Assembly (NCBI GenBank): GCA_958403905.1
Contig: CATXZD010000014.1
Location: 1 to 64,000, forward strand
Reading direction: 5' to 3'
Length of the DNA: 64,000 nt
Source of the DNA: an uncultured Ruminococcus sp.
GTDB lineage: Bacteria > Bacillota > Clostridia > Oscillospirales > Acutalibacteraceae
Under the pieces are notes generated by a model, which saw only the letters and a list, made by a program, of their open reading frames with translations, searched no databases and had not been told where the DNA came from. The position numbers and the translations under genes were made by a program. The stretch's first letter is position 1, and the number at the start of each line of letters is the position of its first letter. Shown piece after piece: positions 1 to 9,269 of the stretch.

Positions 1-45
1 ATGAGAAAAATAATAAAATAATTGAAAAATAATTCATAAAAAGAC

Positions 46-74
46 TTTATACCGACTTAAATATGGTGTATAAT
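46..74 (+). promoter_or_regulatory. possible promoter of the hprK operon
   Basis: A TATAAT hexamer at 69-74 lies 17 bases after a weak -35 (TTTATA, 46-51), about 40 bases before the hprK ATG. The -10 is perfect but the -35 matches only 4 of 6 bases, and the window begins just upstream, so an earlier promoter cannot be excluded. Confidence 0.4.
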
Positions 75-116
75 AATGATAACTGTAATACCTGAAATAT
101 TTTAGGCGGTGAATGT

Positions 117-1085
117 ATGTCTGTTGAATTTTCTGTCCCCTTGTCGGATATTGTCAATGACTTAAACCTCAGCGAAGTTTATACAGCGGAAAATTATAAG
201 GATATTAAAATAACAACTGTTGAAATTAACAGACCGGGACTTGAGCTTACCGGTTATTTTGAGTTCTTTGATAACAAGCGTATTCAGGTTCTCGGAAATA
301 CCGAGTTTTCATATCTCGGACGTTTCGGCTCTGAAGCTCAGAGAATGGTTATCGACTCAATTTTCAGCTTTGGTCCGCCGGCTGTAATAATCTGCCGTGA
401 CATTGAGCCGTCTGCGGCAATTCTTGAGAGCGCTAAGCTGCACAAGGTTTCAATTTTCAGCTCAGATGATAATACTTCTGACCTGACGGCACTACTTGTT
501 CATTATCTTAATAATGCTCTTGCTCCCAGAATAACCCGACATGGTGTTTTGGTTGAAGTTTACGGCGAGGGCTGTCTGCTTATCGGTGACAGCGGAGTAG
601 GTAAGAGCGAAACGGCTATGGAGCTTATAAAGCGCGGACATCGACTTGTAGCAGACGACGCTGTTGAGATTCGAAGAACATCAGCAACAACGCTTATCGG
701 TCAGTCTCCAGCAAATATTAGGCATTTTATTGAGCTTCGGGGAATAGGTATAATCAACGCACGTAAGCTTTTCGGTATGGGTGCAGTTAAAATGCAGGAA
801 AAGATTGATATGGTAATTAACCTTGAACTATGGGACAGTGCAAAGGTATATGATCGAATGGGACTTGATAACGAATATATGGATATTCTGGGTGTTGAAG
901 TGCCGACTCTGACAATTCCCGTAAAGCCCGGCCGAAATCTTGCGGTAATTATAGAAGTAGCCGCAATGAACAACAGACAGAAGAAAATGGGTTACAATGC
1001 TGCACAGGATTTATTACGCAGTCTGGGAATGGATGTTGACGAGATGCCCGCTTCACCAAAAACAGTAGTAGATAAATGGGAGTAA
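117..1085 (+). CDS. hprK: HPr kinase/phosphorylase
   Basis: Bifunctional enzyme that phosphorylates HPr on Ser-46 using ATP or pyrophosphate and also removes that phosphate; it drives carbon catabolite control in Firmicutes and is cytosolic. The 322-residue length is normal. The P-loop GDSGVGKSE sits near residue 155 and the family signature ELRGIGIINARKLFG near residue 207; the N-terminal half is the usual regulatory domain. The ATG follows AGGCGGTGAAT. It heads a run with a PHP phosphatase, murB, rapZ and whiA, a familiar clostridial neighbourhood. An HPr-like protein lacking the catalytic His but keeping the Ser is encoded at 45709-45948 and could be one of its substrates (inference). Confidence 0.96.
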   Translation: MSVEFSVPLSDIVNDLNLSEVYTAENYKDIKITTVEINRPGLELTGYFEFFDNKRIQVLGNTEFSYLGRFGSEAQRMVIDSIFSFGPPAVIICRDIEPSAAILESAKLHKVSIFSSDDNTSDLTALLVHYLNNALAPRITRHGVLVEVYGEGCLLIGDSGVGKSETAMELIKRGHRLVADDAVEIRRTSATTLIGQSPANIRHFIELRGIGIINARKLFGMGAVKMQEKIDMVINLELWDSAKVYDRMGLDNEYMDILGVEVPTLTIPVKPGRNLAVIIEVAAMNNRQKKMGYNAAQDLLRSLGMDVDEMPASPKTVVDKWE

Positions 1086-1092
1086 GATATAA

Positions 1093-1812
1093 ATGAAGTT
1101 AATAGCAGATCTCCATACGCATACTATCGCCTCAACTCATGCATACGCTACAGTAACCGAAATGGCTTACGAAGCTGCAGAACTAGGACTTTTTGCTTTA
1201 GCTATAACTGACCATGCACGCACAATGCCGGGTGCACCCGGACCATTTTACTTTGAATCTCTCGGTATTTTGCCTGAATATCTTCAGGGAGTAAGACTGT
1301 TGCGCGGAATAGAGGCAAATATCTGTGATTTTGACGGTAATATTGATGTTGAAGTCTCTTTGCAAAATCATCTTGACTGGATAGTGGCTTCAATGCATAC
1401 AATAACGCTTGACGGCAAAGCGACTGTTGAAAAGTGCACTAATGCTTACCTCAAATTAGCTGAAAACACAAATGTGAATGTAATAGGTCACAGCGGTTCG
1501 GATTACTTTAAATACGATTATGAAAAGGTAATTCCTGTTTTTGCAAAGAACGGAAAGCTTGTTGAAATTAACGATTCGGCATTCAGATACGGAAGAAATT
1601 ATGTGGGTAACTGTGTTACAATTGCAAGACTTTGCAAAAAGTACGGTGCAAGAATCTGTGTCGACACAGACGCTCATTTTACAAACACACTAGGAAGAGC
1701 CTATAAAACGCTTGAGATTCTTGAAGATATAGATTTTCCCGAAAAGCTTATTGTAAACACAAGTGTAGAAAATTTAAAAGCGTATTTTGACGAGAATAAT
1801 ATTTCATATTGA
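1093..1812 (+). CDS. PHP-domain phosphoesterase (YcdX-like)
   Basis: A 239-residue metal-dependent phosphatase of the PHP superfamily. The N-terminal DLHTHT motif (residues 6-11), ITDHA near residue 40, GHSGSDYF in the middle and VDTDAHF near residue 195 supply the expected His/Asp metal ligands of the YcdX-type trinuclear site. The substrate is not known; relatives hydrolyse small phosphate esters. It starts 8 bases after hprK and is followed by murB, so it is probably co-transcribed. It lacks any polymerase domain, so it is not a PolX or histidinol-phosphatase fusion; a HisK-type histidinol phosphatase role is possible but these motifs fit YcdX better. Confidence 0.85.
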   Translation: MKLIADLHTHTIASTHAYATVTEMAYEAAELGLFALAITDHARTMPGAPGPFYFESLGILPEYLQGVRLLRGIEANICDFDGNIDVEVSLQNHLDWIVASMHTITLDGKATVEKCTNAYLKLAENTNVNVIGHSGSDYFKYDYEKVIPVFAKNGKLVEINDSAFRYGRNYVGNCVTIARLCKKYGARICVDTDAHFTNTLGRAYKTLEILEDIDFPEKLIVNTSVENLKAYFDENNISY

Positions 1813-1833
1813 TATAGAGTAAAGGGGTATATT

Positions 1834-2739
1834 ATGAATAAAAGCGAAATCATTTTCAATCTCGCCGAAATTCTGGGTTGCGAGGCAAGACAAAATGAGC
1901 CTATGAGCAAGCACACGTCATTTAAAATAGGCGGAAATGCTGACGCTTACATAAAAATAAACAATTTAAGCAAACTCAGTGCAATTTTAAAAGAGTGCAA
2001 AGATTCAAATGTAGACTATATGATTATAGGTAACGGAAGCAACATCCTTGTGAGCGACGAGGGAATAAGGGGCGCAGTAATTCGTCTTGACGGCGATTTC
2101 AGAAAAATTACTCTTGTTGATGATACCACTGTTTTTTGCGGTGCAGGCGCAACGCTTGCTTGCCTTTGCAAGTATGCGCTCAATTGCGGATTATCGGGAC
2201 TTGAGTTTGCATGGGGAATCCCAGGTACTGTCGGCGGAGCAGTATTTATGAATGCCGGAGCATATGACGGTGAAATGAAAAACGTGGTACATAGTGTTTC
2301 TCATATTTCACCAAGCGGTGAAATCGGACGAATCGAAAAGGAAAACTTAAATTTCGGTTACAGAACAAGCGTTTACCGCAATAATAATATGATAATTACC
2401 GGTGTTACGCTAAAACTTAAAAAGGGAAATTCTGACGAAATCAGAGAAAAAATGGACGACTATATGTCACGCCGAAGCTCAAAACAACCGCTTGAATATC
2501 CAAGTGCAGGAAGTGTGTTCAAACGCCCCGAAGGAAATTTTGCCGGTGCGCTGATTGAACAGTGCGGCTTAAAGGGAAAATCCTGCGGAGGCGCACAGGT
2601 TTCCGAAAAGCACGCAGGATTTATAATTAATAAGTCAAATGCGACTGCAAAAAATGTCAGAGATTTAATCAGTGAGATTCAGACAACCGTTTCTGATAAA
2701 ACAGGATGTAATCTTGAATGTGAGTTGATTATACTTTGA
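1834..2739 (+). CDS. murB: UDP-N-acetylenolpyruvoylglucosamine reductase
   Basis: Reduces UDP-GlcNAc-enolpyruvate to UDP-MurNAc with NADPH and bound FAD, the second committed step of peptidoglycan precursor synthesis in the cytosol. The FAD-binding motif IGNGSNILVSDEG lies near residue 65, GIPGTVGGAVFMNAGAYDGE near residue 127, and the catalytic serine sits in PSAGSVFKRP near residue 225. At 301 residues it is a type II MurB as in Firmicutes. The start ATG follows AAAGGGG. It lies between the PHP gene and rapZ, the usual clostridial order. Confidence 0.97.
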   Translation: MNKSEIIFNLAEILGCEARQNEPMSKHTSFKIGGNADAYIKINNLSKLSAILKECKDSNVDYMIIGNGSNILVSDEGIRGAVIRLDGDFRKITLVDDTTVFCGAGATLACLCKYALNCGLSGLEFAWGIPGTVGGAVFMNAGAYDGEMKNVVHSVSHISPSGEIGRIEKENLNFGYRTSVYRNNNMIITGVTLKLKKGNSDEIREKMDDYMSRRSSKQPLEYPSAGSVFKRPEGNFAGALIEQCGLKGKSCGGAQVSEKHAGFIINKSNATAKNVRDLISEIQTTVSDKTGCNLECELIIL

Positions 2740-2757
2740 TTTTATATAGGTGAATTT

Positions 2758-3630
2758 ATGGAATTTGTAATTATTACGGGAATGTCGGGTGCAGGCAAGA
2801 CAAGTGCGCTGCACGTTCTTGAAGACATCGGGTACTATTGCGTGGATAATATTCCTGCGTCCTTGCTTTCTACTCTATATACATTGTGCCTTAATTCTAA
2901 GGATAATATGATGAAACGTGTAGCAGTAGTTGTTGACGTAAGAGGTAACGAAAACTTTGAAGATATGTATTCCGAGCTTGAAGATTTCAAGCGAAAATAT
3001 AAAAGCGTCAGCATACTTTTCTTTGATGCAAAGGTAGACTGTCTTATTGTAAGATATAAGGAAACACGCAGAAAGCATCCTTTGTCCGAACGTCTTAAAG
3101 ACGGATCTGTTTCTGAAGCAGTAGAGTTTGAAAAAGCTCTCCTTATTCCCATAAAAAAGCTTGCTGATTATAAAATTGATACAACCTATATGTCAAATAA
3201 ACAGCTTCGTGAGCGTGTTATGTCAATGTTTATGGAGGATACCTCCCAAAGTCTTACGCTTACGTTTATGTCGTTCGGCTTTAAGTATGGAATCCCTCTT
3301 GAAGCCGACCTTATTATAGATGTTCGCTGTTTGCCGAATCCTTATTACATACCCGAACTCAAGTTTCTTACAGGGCTTGATAAACAGGTTCGTGACTATG
3401 TTCTCAATAGCGATGAAACGCAGGAATTTATTAAACGCACACTCAATCTTCTTGACTTTTCTGTTCCGCTGTATCTCAAAGAGGGAAAGAGCGAACTTGT
3501 TGTCGGAATCGGTTGTACAGGCGGTAAGCACAGAAGTGTTACAATCGCAAGAACGCTTGATGAACATTTTATGCAGAAGGGTTACCGTTGTGTAATTCAG
3601 CACAGGGATGTATCAAAGAAAAATGATTAG
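2758..3630 (+). CDS. rapZ: RapZ/YvcJ family nucleotide-binding protein
   Basis: P-loop ATP/GTPase of the RapZ (YvcJ) family. In E. coli RapZ steers GlmZ decay and so amino-sugar synthesis; in Firmicutes the role is less clear. Walker A GMSGAGKTSAL lies at residues 8-18, and the C-terminal domain ends with the conserved GIGCTGGKHRSV near residue 250. The length, 290 residues, is typical. It follows murB by 18 bases and is followed after 20 bases by whiA. In most Firmicutes yvcK lies between rapZ and whiA; here it is absent. Confidence 0.94.
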   Translation: MEFVIITGMSGAGKTSALHVLEDIGYYCVDNIPASLLSTLYTLCLNSKDNMMKRVAVVVDVRGNENFEDMYSELEDFKRKYKSVSILFFDAKVDCLIVRYKETRRKHPLSERLKDGSVSEAVEFEKALLIPIKKLADYKIDTTYMSNKQLRERVMSMFMEDTSQSLTLTFMSFGFKYGIPLEADLIIDVRCLPNPYYIPELKFLTGLDKQVRDYVLNSDETQEFIKRTLNLLDFSVPLYLKEGKSELVVGIGCTGGKHRSVTIARTLDEHFMQKGYRCVIQHRDVSKKND

Positions 3631-3650
3631 TAAATTAGGGGAGGACAAAA

Positions 3651-4571
3651 GTGTCTTTTTCTTCTGAAATAAAAAAGGAGCTTTGTGAAACAGAAGTTTA
3701 TGACAGAGAACTTTTAAAGGCAGAGCTTTATGGAATGTTGCTGTTTGCAAATACGTTTTCAGAAAGCAAAATTGTTTTCAAAACCGAAAATATCTATGCC
3801 TGTAAGCGAATAATATTTCTCTTACAGAATTTATTTATGCCGATAATTGAAAAGCAGACCGCACTTCGCACTAAATCAAGCGACAGCCATCTTTACAAGG
3901 TGGTAGTTGTAGATTCAGATGAATGTAAGCAGATTTTTGAGGATTTCGGACATTCGAAAAATCAGGTTACTATGCGTGTGAACAGGGCTAATGTAAGCTC
4001 CGAAGAATTTTCGTCTGCTTTTATCAGGGGAGCTTTCCTTTCCTGCGGTTCGGTTTCAGACCCAATGAAAGGCTATCATGCAGAATTTTGCGTTCCGTAC
4101 AAAAATTTATCTCTTGATTTGTGTAAAATTCTTTCAGAGATAACAGAGTGCGAATTTTCTCCAAAAACTATTGTACGAAACGGAAACTATGTTGTTTATT
4201 TCAAGGGCAGTGAACAAATCTGCGATATGCTTACATATATCGGCGCACCTGTGAAGGCTATGGAAATTATGGGTACAAAGGCCGTTAAGTTAGTGCGCAA
4301 TAATGTCAACCGACGTATAAACGGTGAGCTTGCAAATATCAGCAAGGTAGCCTCTGCCGCCGCAAAACAGATTGAAGCAATTGAAAAAATCAAGAAGGAA
4401 AAGGGACTTGATTCCTTGCCTGATGATTTAAGAGAAATCGCATATTTAAGGCTTGAAAATCCGGAAATGTCGTTGCGCGATTTGGGGCAAAATCTAAATC
4501 CGCCAATCAGCCGCAGCGGAGCAAACCACAGGATTCAGCGGTTACTTGAATACGCAGAAAATAATTATTAA
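3651..4571 (+). CDS. whiA: WhiA, DNA-binding protein of the LAGLIDADG/HTH type
   Basis: Homologue of WhiA, a DNA-binding protein tied to sporulation control in actinobacteria and to cell division and chromosome segregation in Firmicutes. It has an N-terminal degenerate LAGLIDADG homing-endonuclease fold (about residues 1-200) and a C-terminal helix-turn-helix with LRDLGQNLNPPISRSG near residue 275. The length of 306 is normal. The start is GTG, fixed by GGGGAGGA eight bases upstream. It is preceded directly by rapZ and followed by xseB 12 bases later. Confidence 0.95.
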   Translation: MSFSSEIKKELCETEVYDRELLKAELYGMLLFANTFSESKIVFKTENIYACKRIIFLLQNLFMPIIEKQTALRTKSSDSHLYKVVVVDSDECKQIFEDFGHSKNQVTMRVNRANVSSEEFSSAFIRGAFLSCGSVSDPMKGYHAEFCVPYKNLSLDLCKILSEITECEFSPKTIVRNGNYVVYFKGSEQICDMLTYIGAPVKAMEIMGTKAVKLVRNNVNRRINGELANISKVASAAAKQIEAIEKIKKEKGLDSLPDDLREIAYLRLENPEMSLRDLGQNLNPPISRSGANHRIQRLLEYAENNY

Positions 4572-4583
4572 GGAGTAATTCCT

Positions 4584-4814
4584 ATGAATAAGAAAATGAC
4601 GTTTGAAGATGCAAACGCAAAGCTTGAAGAAATTGTAAAAAATATGGAAACTAAAGGTCTGACCTTACAGGAAAGCGTTGAGCAGTATGCTCAGGCTTGC
4701 GAGCTTTTAGCTTATTGTATGAAAGAGCTTGAAACCTGTAAGGGGCAGATTGAAGATATAAACGATAGAATTCAGCGCATTAAAAACGAGGAGGGAAACT
4801 TAGTTGAAGATTGA
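4584..4814 (+). CDS. xseB: Exodeoxyribonuclease VII small subunit
   Basis: Small subunit of exonuclease VII, which degrades single-stranded DNA into oligonucleotides; several XseB chains bind one XseA. The 76-residue protein shows the family pattern TFEDANAKLEEIVKNMETK followed by a second helix ending in IEDINDRIQRI, forming a helical hairpin. The SD AAGGAG precedes the ATG. Its last 11 bases overlap ispA. The catalytic large-subunit gene xseA usually lies directly upstream but is not here or elsewhere in the window. Confidence 0.92.
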   Translation: MNKKMTFEDANAKLEEIVKNMETKGLTLQESVEQYAQACELLAYCMKELETCKGQIEDINDRIQRIKNEEGNLVED

Positions 4815-5679
4815 TTATATTTCTGTTACAGAAAAATTACTCTATGATTTTCTTCCGAATAAAAATTGTAAAGAAGAAAAACTTATAGAATCTATGAAAT
4901 ACAGCCTTGCAGCCGGAGGAAAGCGTGTCCGTCCATGTCTTGTTTTTGAATTTGCACAACTCTGCGGAGAAAATGCTGAAAAAGCCGCGCCTTTTGCCTG
5001 TGCTGTTGAGATGATTCATACTTATTCGCTTATTCATGACGATTTGCCTTGTATGGATGACGATGATTTAAGGCGGGGAAAACCATCAAATCATATTGTA
5101 TACGGCGAAGATATTGCCTTGCTTGCAGGAGATGCACTCCAGACTCTTGCTTTTGAGATTATGAGCAGTGATACAACCGCCGAACTTATCGGTGATAAAG
5201 CAAGCAGAAAGGGCGTTAATACGCTTGCAAAATATGTTGGCGCAGTTGGAATGGTAGGAGGTCAGGTTATAGACCTTATGAGCGAAAACACCAACGCTCC
5301 CATTGAAGTTTTGCGTGAAATGGATTATAAAAAAACTGCTTGCCTTATAAAGGCAGCTTGTGAACTCGGCTGTATCTGTGCAGATGCAGAAGACAAATAT
5401 ATAAAAGCTGCGTCCGAATACGGCGAATGTATTGGAATTGCTTTTCAGATTCAGGATGACATACTTGACCTTACCTCATCAAACGAGGAACTCGGTAAGC
5501 CCGTCGGAAGCGATTTGGAAAACAGCAAGTCTACCTACGTTTCACTTCTCGGTATTGAAAAATGCCGTGAACTTGTGGATGAACTGACGCAAAAAGCATT
5601 AAAATCACTTGACGTATTCAGCGGTGATGTAAGCAGTCTTTCTGATTTTGCCCGTCAGCTTGCCTGCCGAAAAAAATAA
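4804..5679 (+). CDS. ispA: Polyprenyl (farnesyl/geranylgeranyl) diphosphate synthase
   Basis: Condenses isopentenyl diphosphate with allylic diphosphates to C15 or C20 chains, feeding UppS at 28182. The first aspartate-rich motif lies in HDDLPCMDDDDLRRGKP near residue 78 and the second in FQIQDDILDL near residue 217; GGKRVRP near residue 38 binds IPP. The 291-residue length fits IspA. The start codon is TTG, inside the last codons of xseB with the SD GAGGG just upstream, implying translational coupling. Product chain length cannot be decided from the sequence alone. Confidence 0.93.
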   Translation: MKIDYISVTEKLLYDFLPNKNCKEEKLIESMKYSLAAGGKRVRPCLVFEFAQLCGENAEKAAPFACAVEMIHTYSLIHDDLPCMDDDDLRRGKPSNHIVYGEDIALLAGDALQTLAFEIMSSDTTAELIGDKASRKGVNTLAKYVGAVGMVGGQVIDLMSENTNAPIEVLREMDYKKTACLIKAACELGCICADAEDKYIKAASEYGECIGIAFQIQDDILDLTSSNEELGKPVGSDLENSKSTYVSLLGIEKCRELVDELTQKALKSLDVFSGDVSSLSDFARQLACRKK

Positions 5680-5716
5680 AGTGTATTATTAAAAATTCAG
5701 GAAATGGTAAATAACT

Positions 5717-7591
5717 ATGGGTGAATATAAACTTCTTTCAAAAATCAAATCACCTAATGACGTAAAACGCTTAAATGAGGACGATATCCCAAAGCTGTGT
5801 ACTGAAATACGTGAAAAGTTAGTTGAAACCGTATCGGTAAACGGAGGTCATCTTTCACCGAACCTCGGTGTAGTAGAACTTACCGTAGCTCTTCACAGAA
5901 GCTTTAATTTTCCAAAGGACAGTATTGTATGGGATGTTGGTCATCAAAGCTATACGCACAAATTACTTACAGGGAGATACAACCGCTTTGATACTCTGCG
6001 CCAGAAGGACGGCATTTCGGGATTCCCGAAAATATCTGAAAGCAAGTACGATGACTTTAATACGGGTCACAGCAGCACCTCAATTTCAGCGGCTTTCGGA
6101 ATAGCAAACGCAAAAATGTTAAGCGGCGATAACAGCCACACAATTGCAGTTATAGGCGACGGTTCGTTTACAGGCGGTCTTGCGTTTGAAGCGATGAATA
6201 ACGCAGGACGTTTTAACAAGAATTTTATCATTGTGCTCAATGACAACAAAATGTCTATTTCCAAGAACGTCGGCGCTTTTCCTCGCTATCTGACAACCGT
6301 AAGAATTCAGCCCTGGTATATCAGAGTGAAAAAGCTTACCGAAAAGGTTCTCTTAAAAATTCCGCTTGTCGGCAAGCCAATGAAATCGTTTTTACAGCGC
6401 GGAAAATCCAGAATTAAAAATCTTGTATATAAAAACACCTTGTTCGATTGCTTCGGTTTTACTTATTTAGGCCCGATTGACGGGCATAACATTGATGAAC
6501 TTGAAAACGCTTTTGCAGTAGCAAAAAAAATTAACGCACCCGTACTGATTCACGTTGTCACCAAAAAGGGAAAAGGCTATCAGCCTGCCGAGGATAATCC
6601 GGGTGAGTTCCACGGAATAGGTCAGTTTGATATTGATTCTGGCGAGCCTATTTCAAGCCATAAGGGCTTTTCATCAGTTTTTGGTAAGACAATGTGTGAT
6701 TTTGCCCAGAAGGACAAAAAAATCTGTGCAATAACAGCCGCAATGTCAACCGGAACAGGACTAAGCGATTTTTCAAAATTTTATAAAGAAAGATTTTTTG
6801 ATGTTGGCATAGCAGAGGAACACGCAGTAACGTTTGGCTGCGGACTTGCCTCACGCGGAATGCGCCCTGTTTTTGCGGTTTATTCTACGTTTTTGCAACG
6901 TGCCTACGACCAGCTTATTCACGACTCGGCGCTTGGCAACATACACCTTGTGCTTGCAGTTGACAGAGCAGGGATTGTCGGCAGTGACGGCGAAACACAT
7001 CAGGGTGTTTTTGATGTTTCAATGCTCAATTCAATTCCAAATACAACCATTTTTTCACCGTCTTATTTTATAGGACTGAAAAAGTCACTTGGAACTGCAA
7101 TATATATGTGTGACAGCCTTGCCGTTGTGCGTTATCCTCGCGGCGGAGAGCTTTATCGTCCCGAAGATTATGATGAAGAAAGCATTGATTATGATATTTA
7201 CGGCAATAAAGAATGTAAAAATCTTCTTATAACCTACGGCAGACTTTTCTCATATGCCTGTCGTGCCAAGGAAATGCTTGAAAAAAACGGAATAGAAATC
7301 TGCATTTTAAAGTTGTGTCGAATCAGACCGATTAACAGCGAAGCCGTTGAATTTGCGTCAAATTATGAAAATGTTTGGTTTTTTGAAGAGGGAATAAAAA
7401 ACGGTGGAATTGCCCGCAATTTTTCCGATTTGCTCCAGAGAACTTATTTTAGCGGTAATTATCATATTAAGGCGATAAACGATAAATTTGTAAAGCAGAT
7501 GTCGGTTTCCGAAGCTCTTGCAATGCTAAAGCTTGACAGCAAGGGAATGTTTGATGTTATTACAAAAAATTTGGGAGAAACTACTGACTGA
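5717..7591 (+). CDS. dxs: 1-deoxy-D-xylulose-5-phosphate synthase
   Basis: Thiamine-diphosphate enzyme that joins pyruvate and glyceraldehyde-3-phosphate, the first step of the MEP isoprenoid pathway and also a source of thiamine and pyridoxal precursors. The ThDP motif GDGSFTGGLAFEAMNNAG lies near residue 148, DVGHQSYTHKLLTGR near residue 74, and the transketolase pyrimidine domain with DVGIAEEHAVTFGCGLA near residue 361. At 624 residues it is full length. The gene follows ispA, and dxr, ispG and uppS lie further downstream in the window. Confidence 0.97.
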   Translation: MGEYKLLSKIKSPNDVKRLNEDDIPKLCTEIREKLVETVSVNGGHLSPNLGVVELTVALHRSFNFPKDSIVWDVGHQSYTHKLLTGRYNRFDTLRQKDGISGFPKISESKYDDFNTGHSSTSISAAFGIANAKMLSGDNSHTIAVIGDGSFTGGLAFEAMNNAGRFNKNFIIVLNDNKMSISKNVGAFPRYLTTVRIQPWYIRVKKLTEKVLLKIPLVGKPMKSFLQRGKSRIKNLVYKNTLFDCFGFTYLGPIDGHNIDELENAFAVAKKINAPVLIHVVTKKGKGYQPAEDNPGEFHGIGQFDIDSGEPISSHKGFSSVFGKTMCDFAQKDKKICAITAAMSTGTGLSDFSKFYKERFFDVGIAEEHAVTFGCGLASRGMRPVFAVYSTFLQRAYDQLIHDSALGNIHLVLAVDRAGIVGSDGETHQGVFDVSMLNSIPNTTIFSPSYFIGLKKSLGTAIYMCDSLAVVRYPRGGELYRPEDYDEESIDYDIYGNKECKNLLITYGRLFSYACRAKEMLEKNGIEICILKLCRIRPINSEAVEFASNYENVWFFEEGIKNGGIARNFSDLLQRTYFSGNYHIKAINDKFVKQMSVSEALAMLKLDSKGMFDVITKNLGETTD

Positions 7592-7593
7592 AA

Positions 7594-8397
7594 ATGAAAA
7601 AAAGACTTGATATACTTGTTTATGAAAAGGGCTTTACCGACAGCCGTGAAAAGGCAAAAGCTGTAATTATGGCAGGTCAGGTGTATGTCGATAATCAAAA
7701 AGCTGATAAGTGCGGTTCTGCATACGATGAAAACGCAAAAATTGAGGTAAGAGGCAACACACAAAAATATGTCAGTCGAGGCGGATTAAAGCTTGAAAAG
7801 GCAATTGAAAATTTCGACTTCAATTTGAATGGCAAAATTACAATGGACATAGGCGCTTCAACCGGCGGTTTTACTGACTGTATGCTGCAAAACGGAGCAA
7901 AGAAGGTTTATTCCATCGACGTAGGCTACGGTCAGCTTGCATGGAAGCTGCGCAATGATAAGCGTGTAGTAAACCTTGAACGCACCAATATGAGAAAGGT
8001 TACGCGTGAACAGGTGCCCGATGAAATTGACTTTTTTTCTGTGGATGTTTCCTTTATTTCACTAAAACTTATTCTGCCCGTTGCAAGAGAGCTTATGGCT
8101 GAAAATGCACAAGCAGTATGTTTGATTAAACCTCAGTTTGAGGCAGGTCGTGATAAAGTAGGTAAAAAGGGAGTTGTACGCGACCCGTCGGTACATATTG
8201 AAGTTGTGGAAAATATTTTCAATTTCTGTCTTGAAAACGGATTTGATGTGTTAAATCTCGACTTTTCTCCAATAAAGGGTCCTGAGGGCAACATTGAATA
8301 CCTTATTCATCTTCGCAGAAGTGATGAACCCAAGTGTTACACAGACGTTACCCCAAAACAGCTTGTTGAGAATTCACACAAGGCACTCGATAAATAA
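7594..8397 (+). CDS. tlyA: TlyA family rRNA (cytidine-2'-O)-methyltransferase
   Basis: Member of the TlyA/hemolysin-A family: an N-terminal S4 RNA-binding domain (about residues 1-60) followed by an FtsJ-like SAM-dependent methyltransferase. The SAM site MDIGASTGGFTDCML lies near residue 86, with the catalytic lysine region LIKPQFEAGRDKVGKKG near residue 177. Mycobacterial TlyA methylates 16S C1409 and 23S C1920; the exact target here is inferred. It starts 2 bases after dxs, whose last codons carry its GGGAG ribosome site. Annotations as hemolysin are historical. Confidence 0.93.
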   Translation: MKKRLDILVYEKGFTDSREKAKAVIMAGQVYVDNQKADKCGSAYDENAKIEVRGNTQKYVSRGGLKLEKAIENFDFNLNGKITMDIGASTGGFTDCMLQNGAKKVYSIDVGYGQLAWKLRNDKRVVNLERTNMRKVTREQVPDEIDFFSVDVSFISLKLILPVARELMAENAQAVCLIKPQFEAGRDKVGKKGVVRDPSVHIEVVENIFNFCLENGFDVLNLDFSPIKGPEGNIEYLIHLRRSDEPKCYTDVTPKQLVENSHKALDK

Positions 8398-8411
8398 TTA
8401 CAGGTGATTTT

Positions 8412-9269
8412 ATGAAAACAGCCGTTGTTGTAAATCTTTCAAAAGAAGAAGCAATCTCCTGCGCAGGTGAAATAGCTTTGCTTATGCTTTCGAATAACGC
8501 AGAGGTATATATGCTCTCCGAATGTGAGCCTTTTTATAAAGGCGTTAAGGTTTCCTATGTCAATACAATTGAAGAGATGTTCAAAATCTGCGATATTGCA
8601 ATAACAGTAGGCGGTGACGGAACAATAATTCATGCCGCCAAGTACGCCGCACGTTTTAATAAACCGTTAATCGGTGTAAACGTAGGCAGGCTCGGATTTG
8701 CAGCGGATATTGAGATTGACGACATAAACGAGCTTACGCGAATCCTTGATGGCGACTATTCGGTCGAAGAAAGAATCCTTTTTGACGTTGAAGTAATTAA
8801 AAACGGCGTGTCTAAGAATTACCTTGCCGTAAATGACGCAGTGATTGCTCGTGGTCAGCTTTCTAAAATTATTGATTTGCAGGTTACGCTTGATAATGAA
8901 GTAATAGCTAAATACCGTGCAGACGGGCTCTTATTTTCCACTCCAACAGGCTCAACAGCTTATTCGCTTTCGGCAGGCGGCCCAATAATTGCGCCTAAGC
9001 TTGACTGTATTCTTATGACTCCTGTATGTCCGCACTCGCTTTTTTCTCGTTCAGTAGTTTTTGAAGGTAATTCCGTGATTACTGTTTCGGTAAATGTACC
9101 GAGCGAATGTTGTTGCGTGTTGACAATTGACGGTGAAAAAAATGTTGATATACTTGCTGATGATAAGGTAAAAATCAAAAAATCTGATTTAAAACTAAAA
9201 TTTGTTTCCATATACAAACGTAATTTTTACAGAAAACTAAACGAAAAGCTGAAAGAGAGGGAAATCTGA
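8412..9269 (+). CDS. nadK: NAD kinase
   Basis: Phosphorylates NAD to NADP, the only route to NADP. The GGDGT motif (VGGDGTIIHAA) lies near residue 66 and the NAD-binding motif TPTGSTAYSLSAGGP near residue 178. The length of 285 residues is normal. The ATG follows ACAGGTGATTTT. Its stop overlaps the argR start by one base (TGATG at 9267-9271), so the two are translationally coupled. Confidence 0.96.
   Translation: MKTAVVVNLSKEEAISCAGEIALLMLSNNAEVYMLSECEPFYKGVKVSYVNTIEEMFKICDIAITVGGDGTIIHAAKYAARFNKPLIGVNVGRLGFAADIEIDDINELTRILDGDYSVEERILFDVEVIKNGVSKNYLAVNDAVIARGQLSKIIDLQVTLDNEVIAKYRADGLLFSTPTGSTAYSLSAGGPIIAPKLDCILMTPVCPHSLFSRSVVFEGNSVITVSVNVPSECCCVLTIDGEKNVDILADDKVKIKKSDLKLKFVSIYKRNFYRKLNEKLKEREI

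Noticed and set aside
3223..3603. Antisense frame of about 126 codons within rapZ
   Set aside because: No start signal or family likeness; mirrors the conserved rapZ frame.
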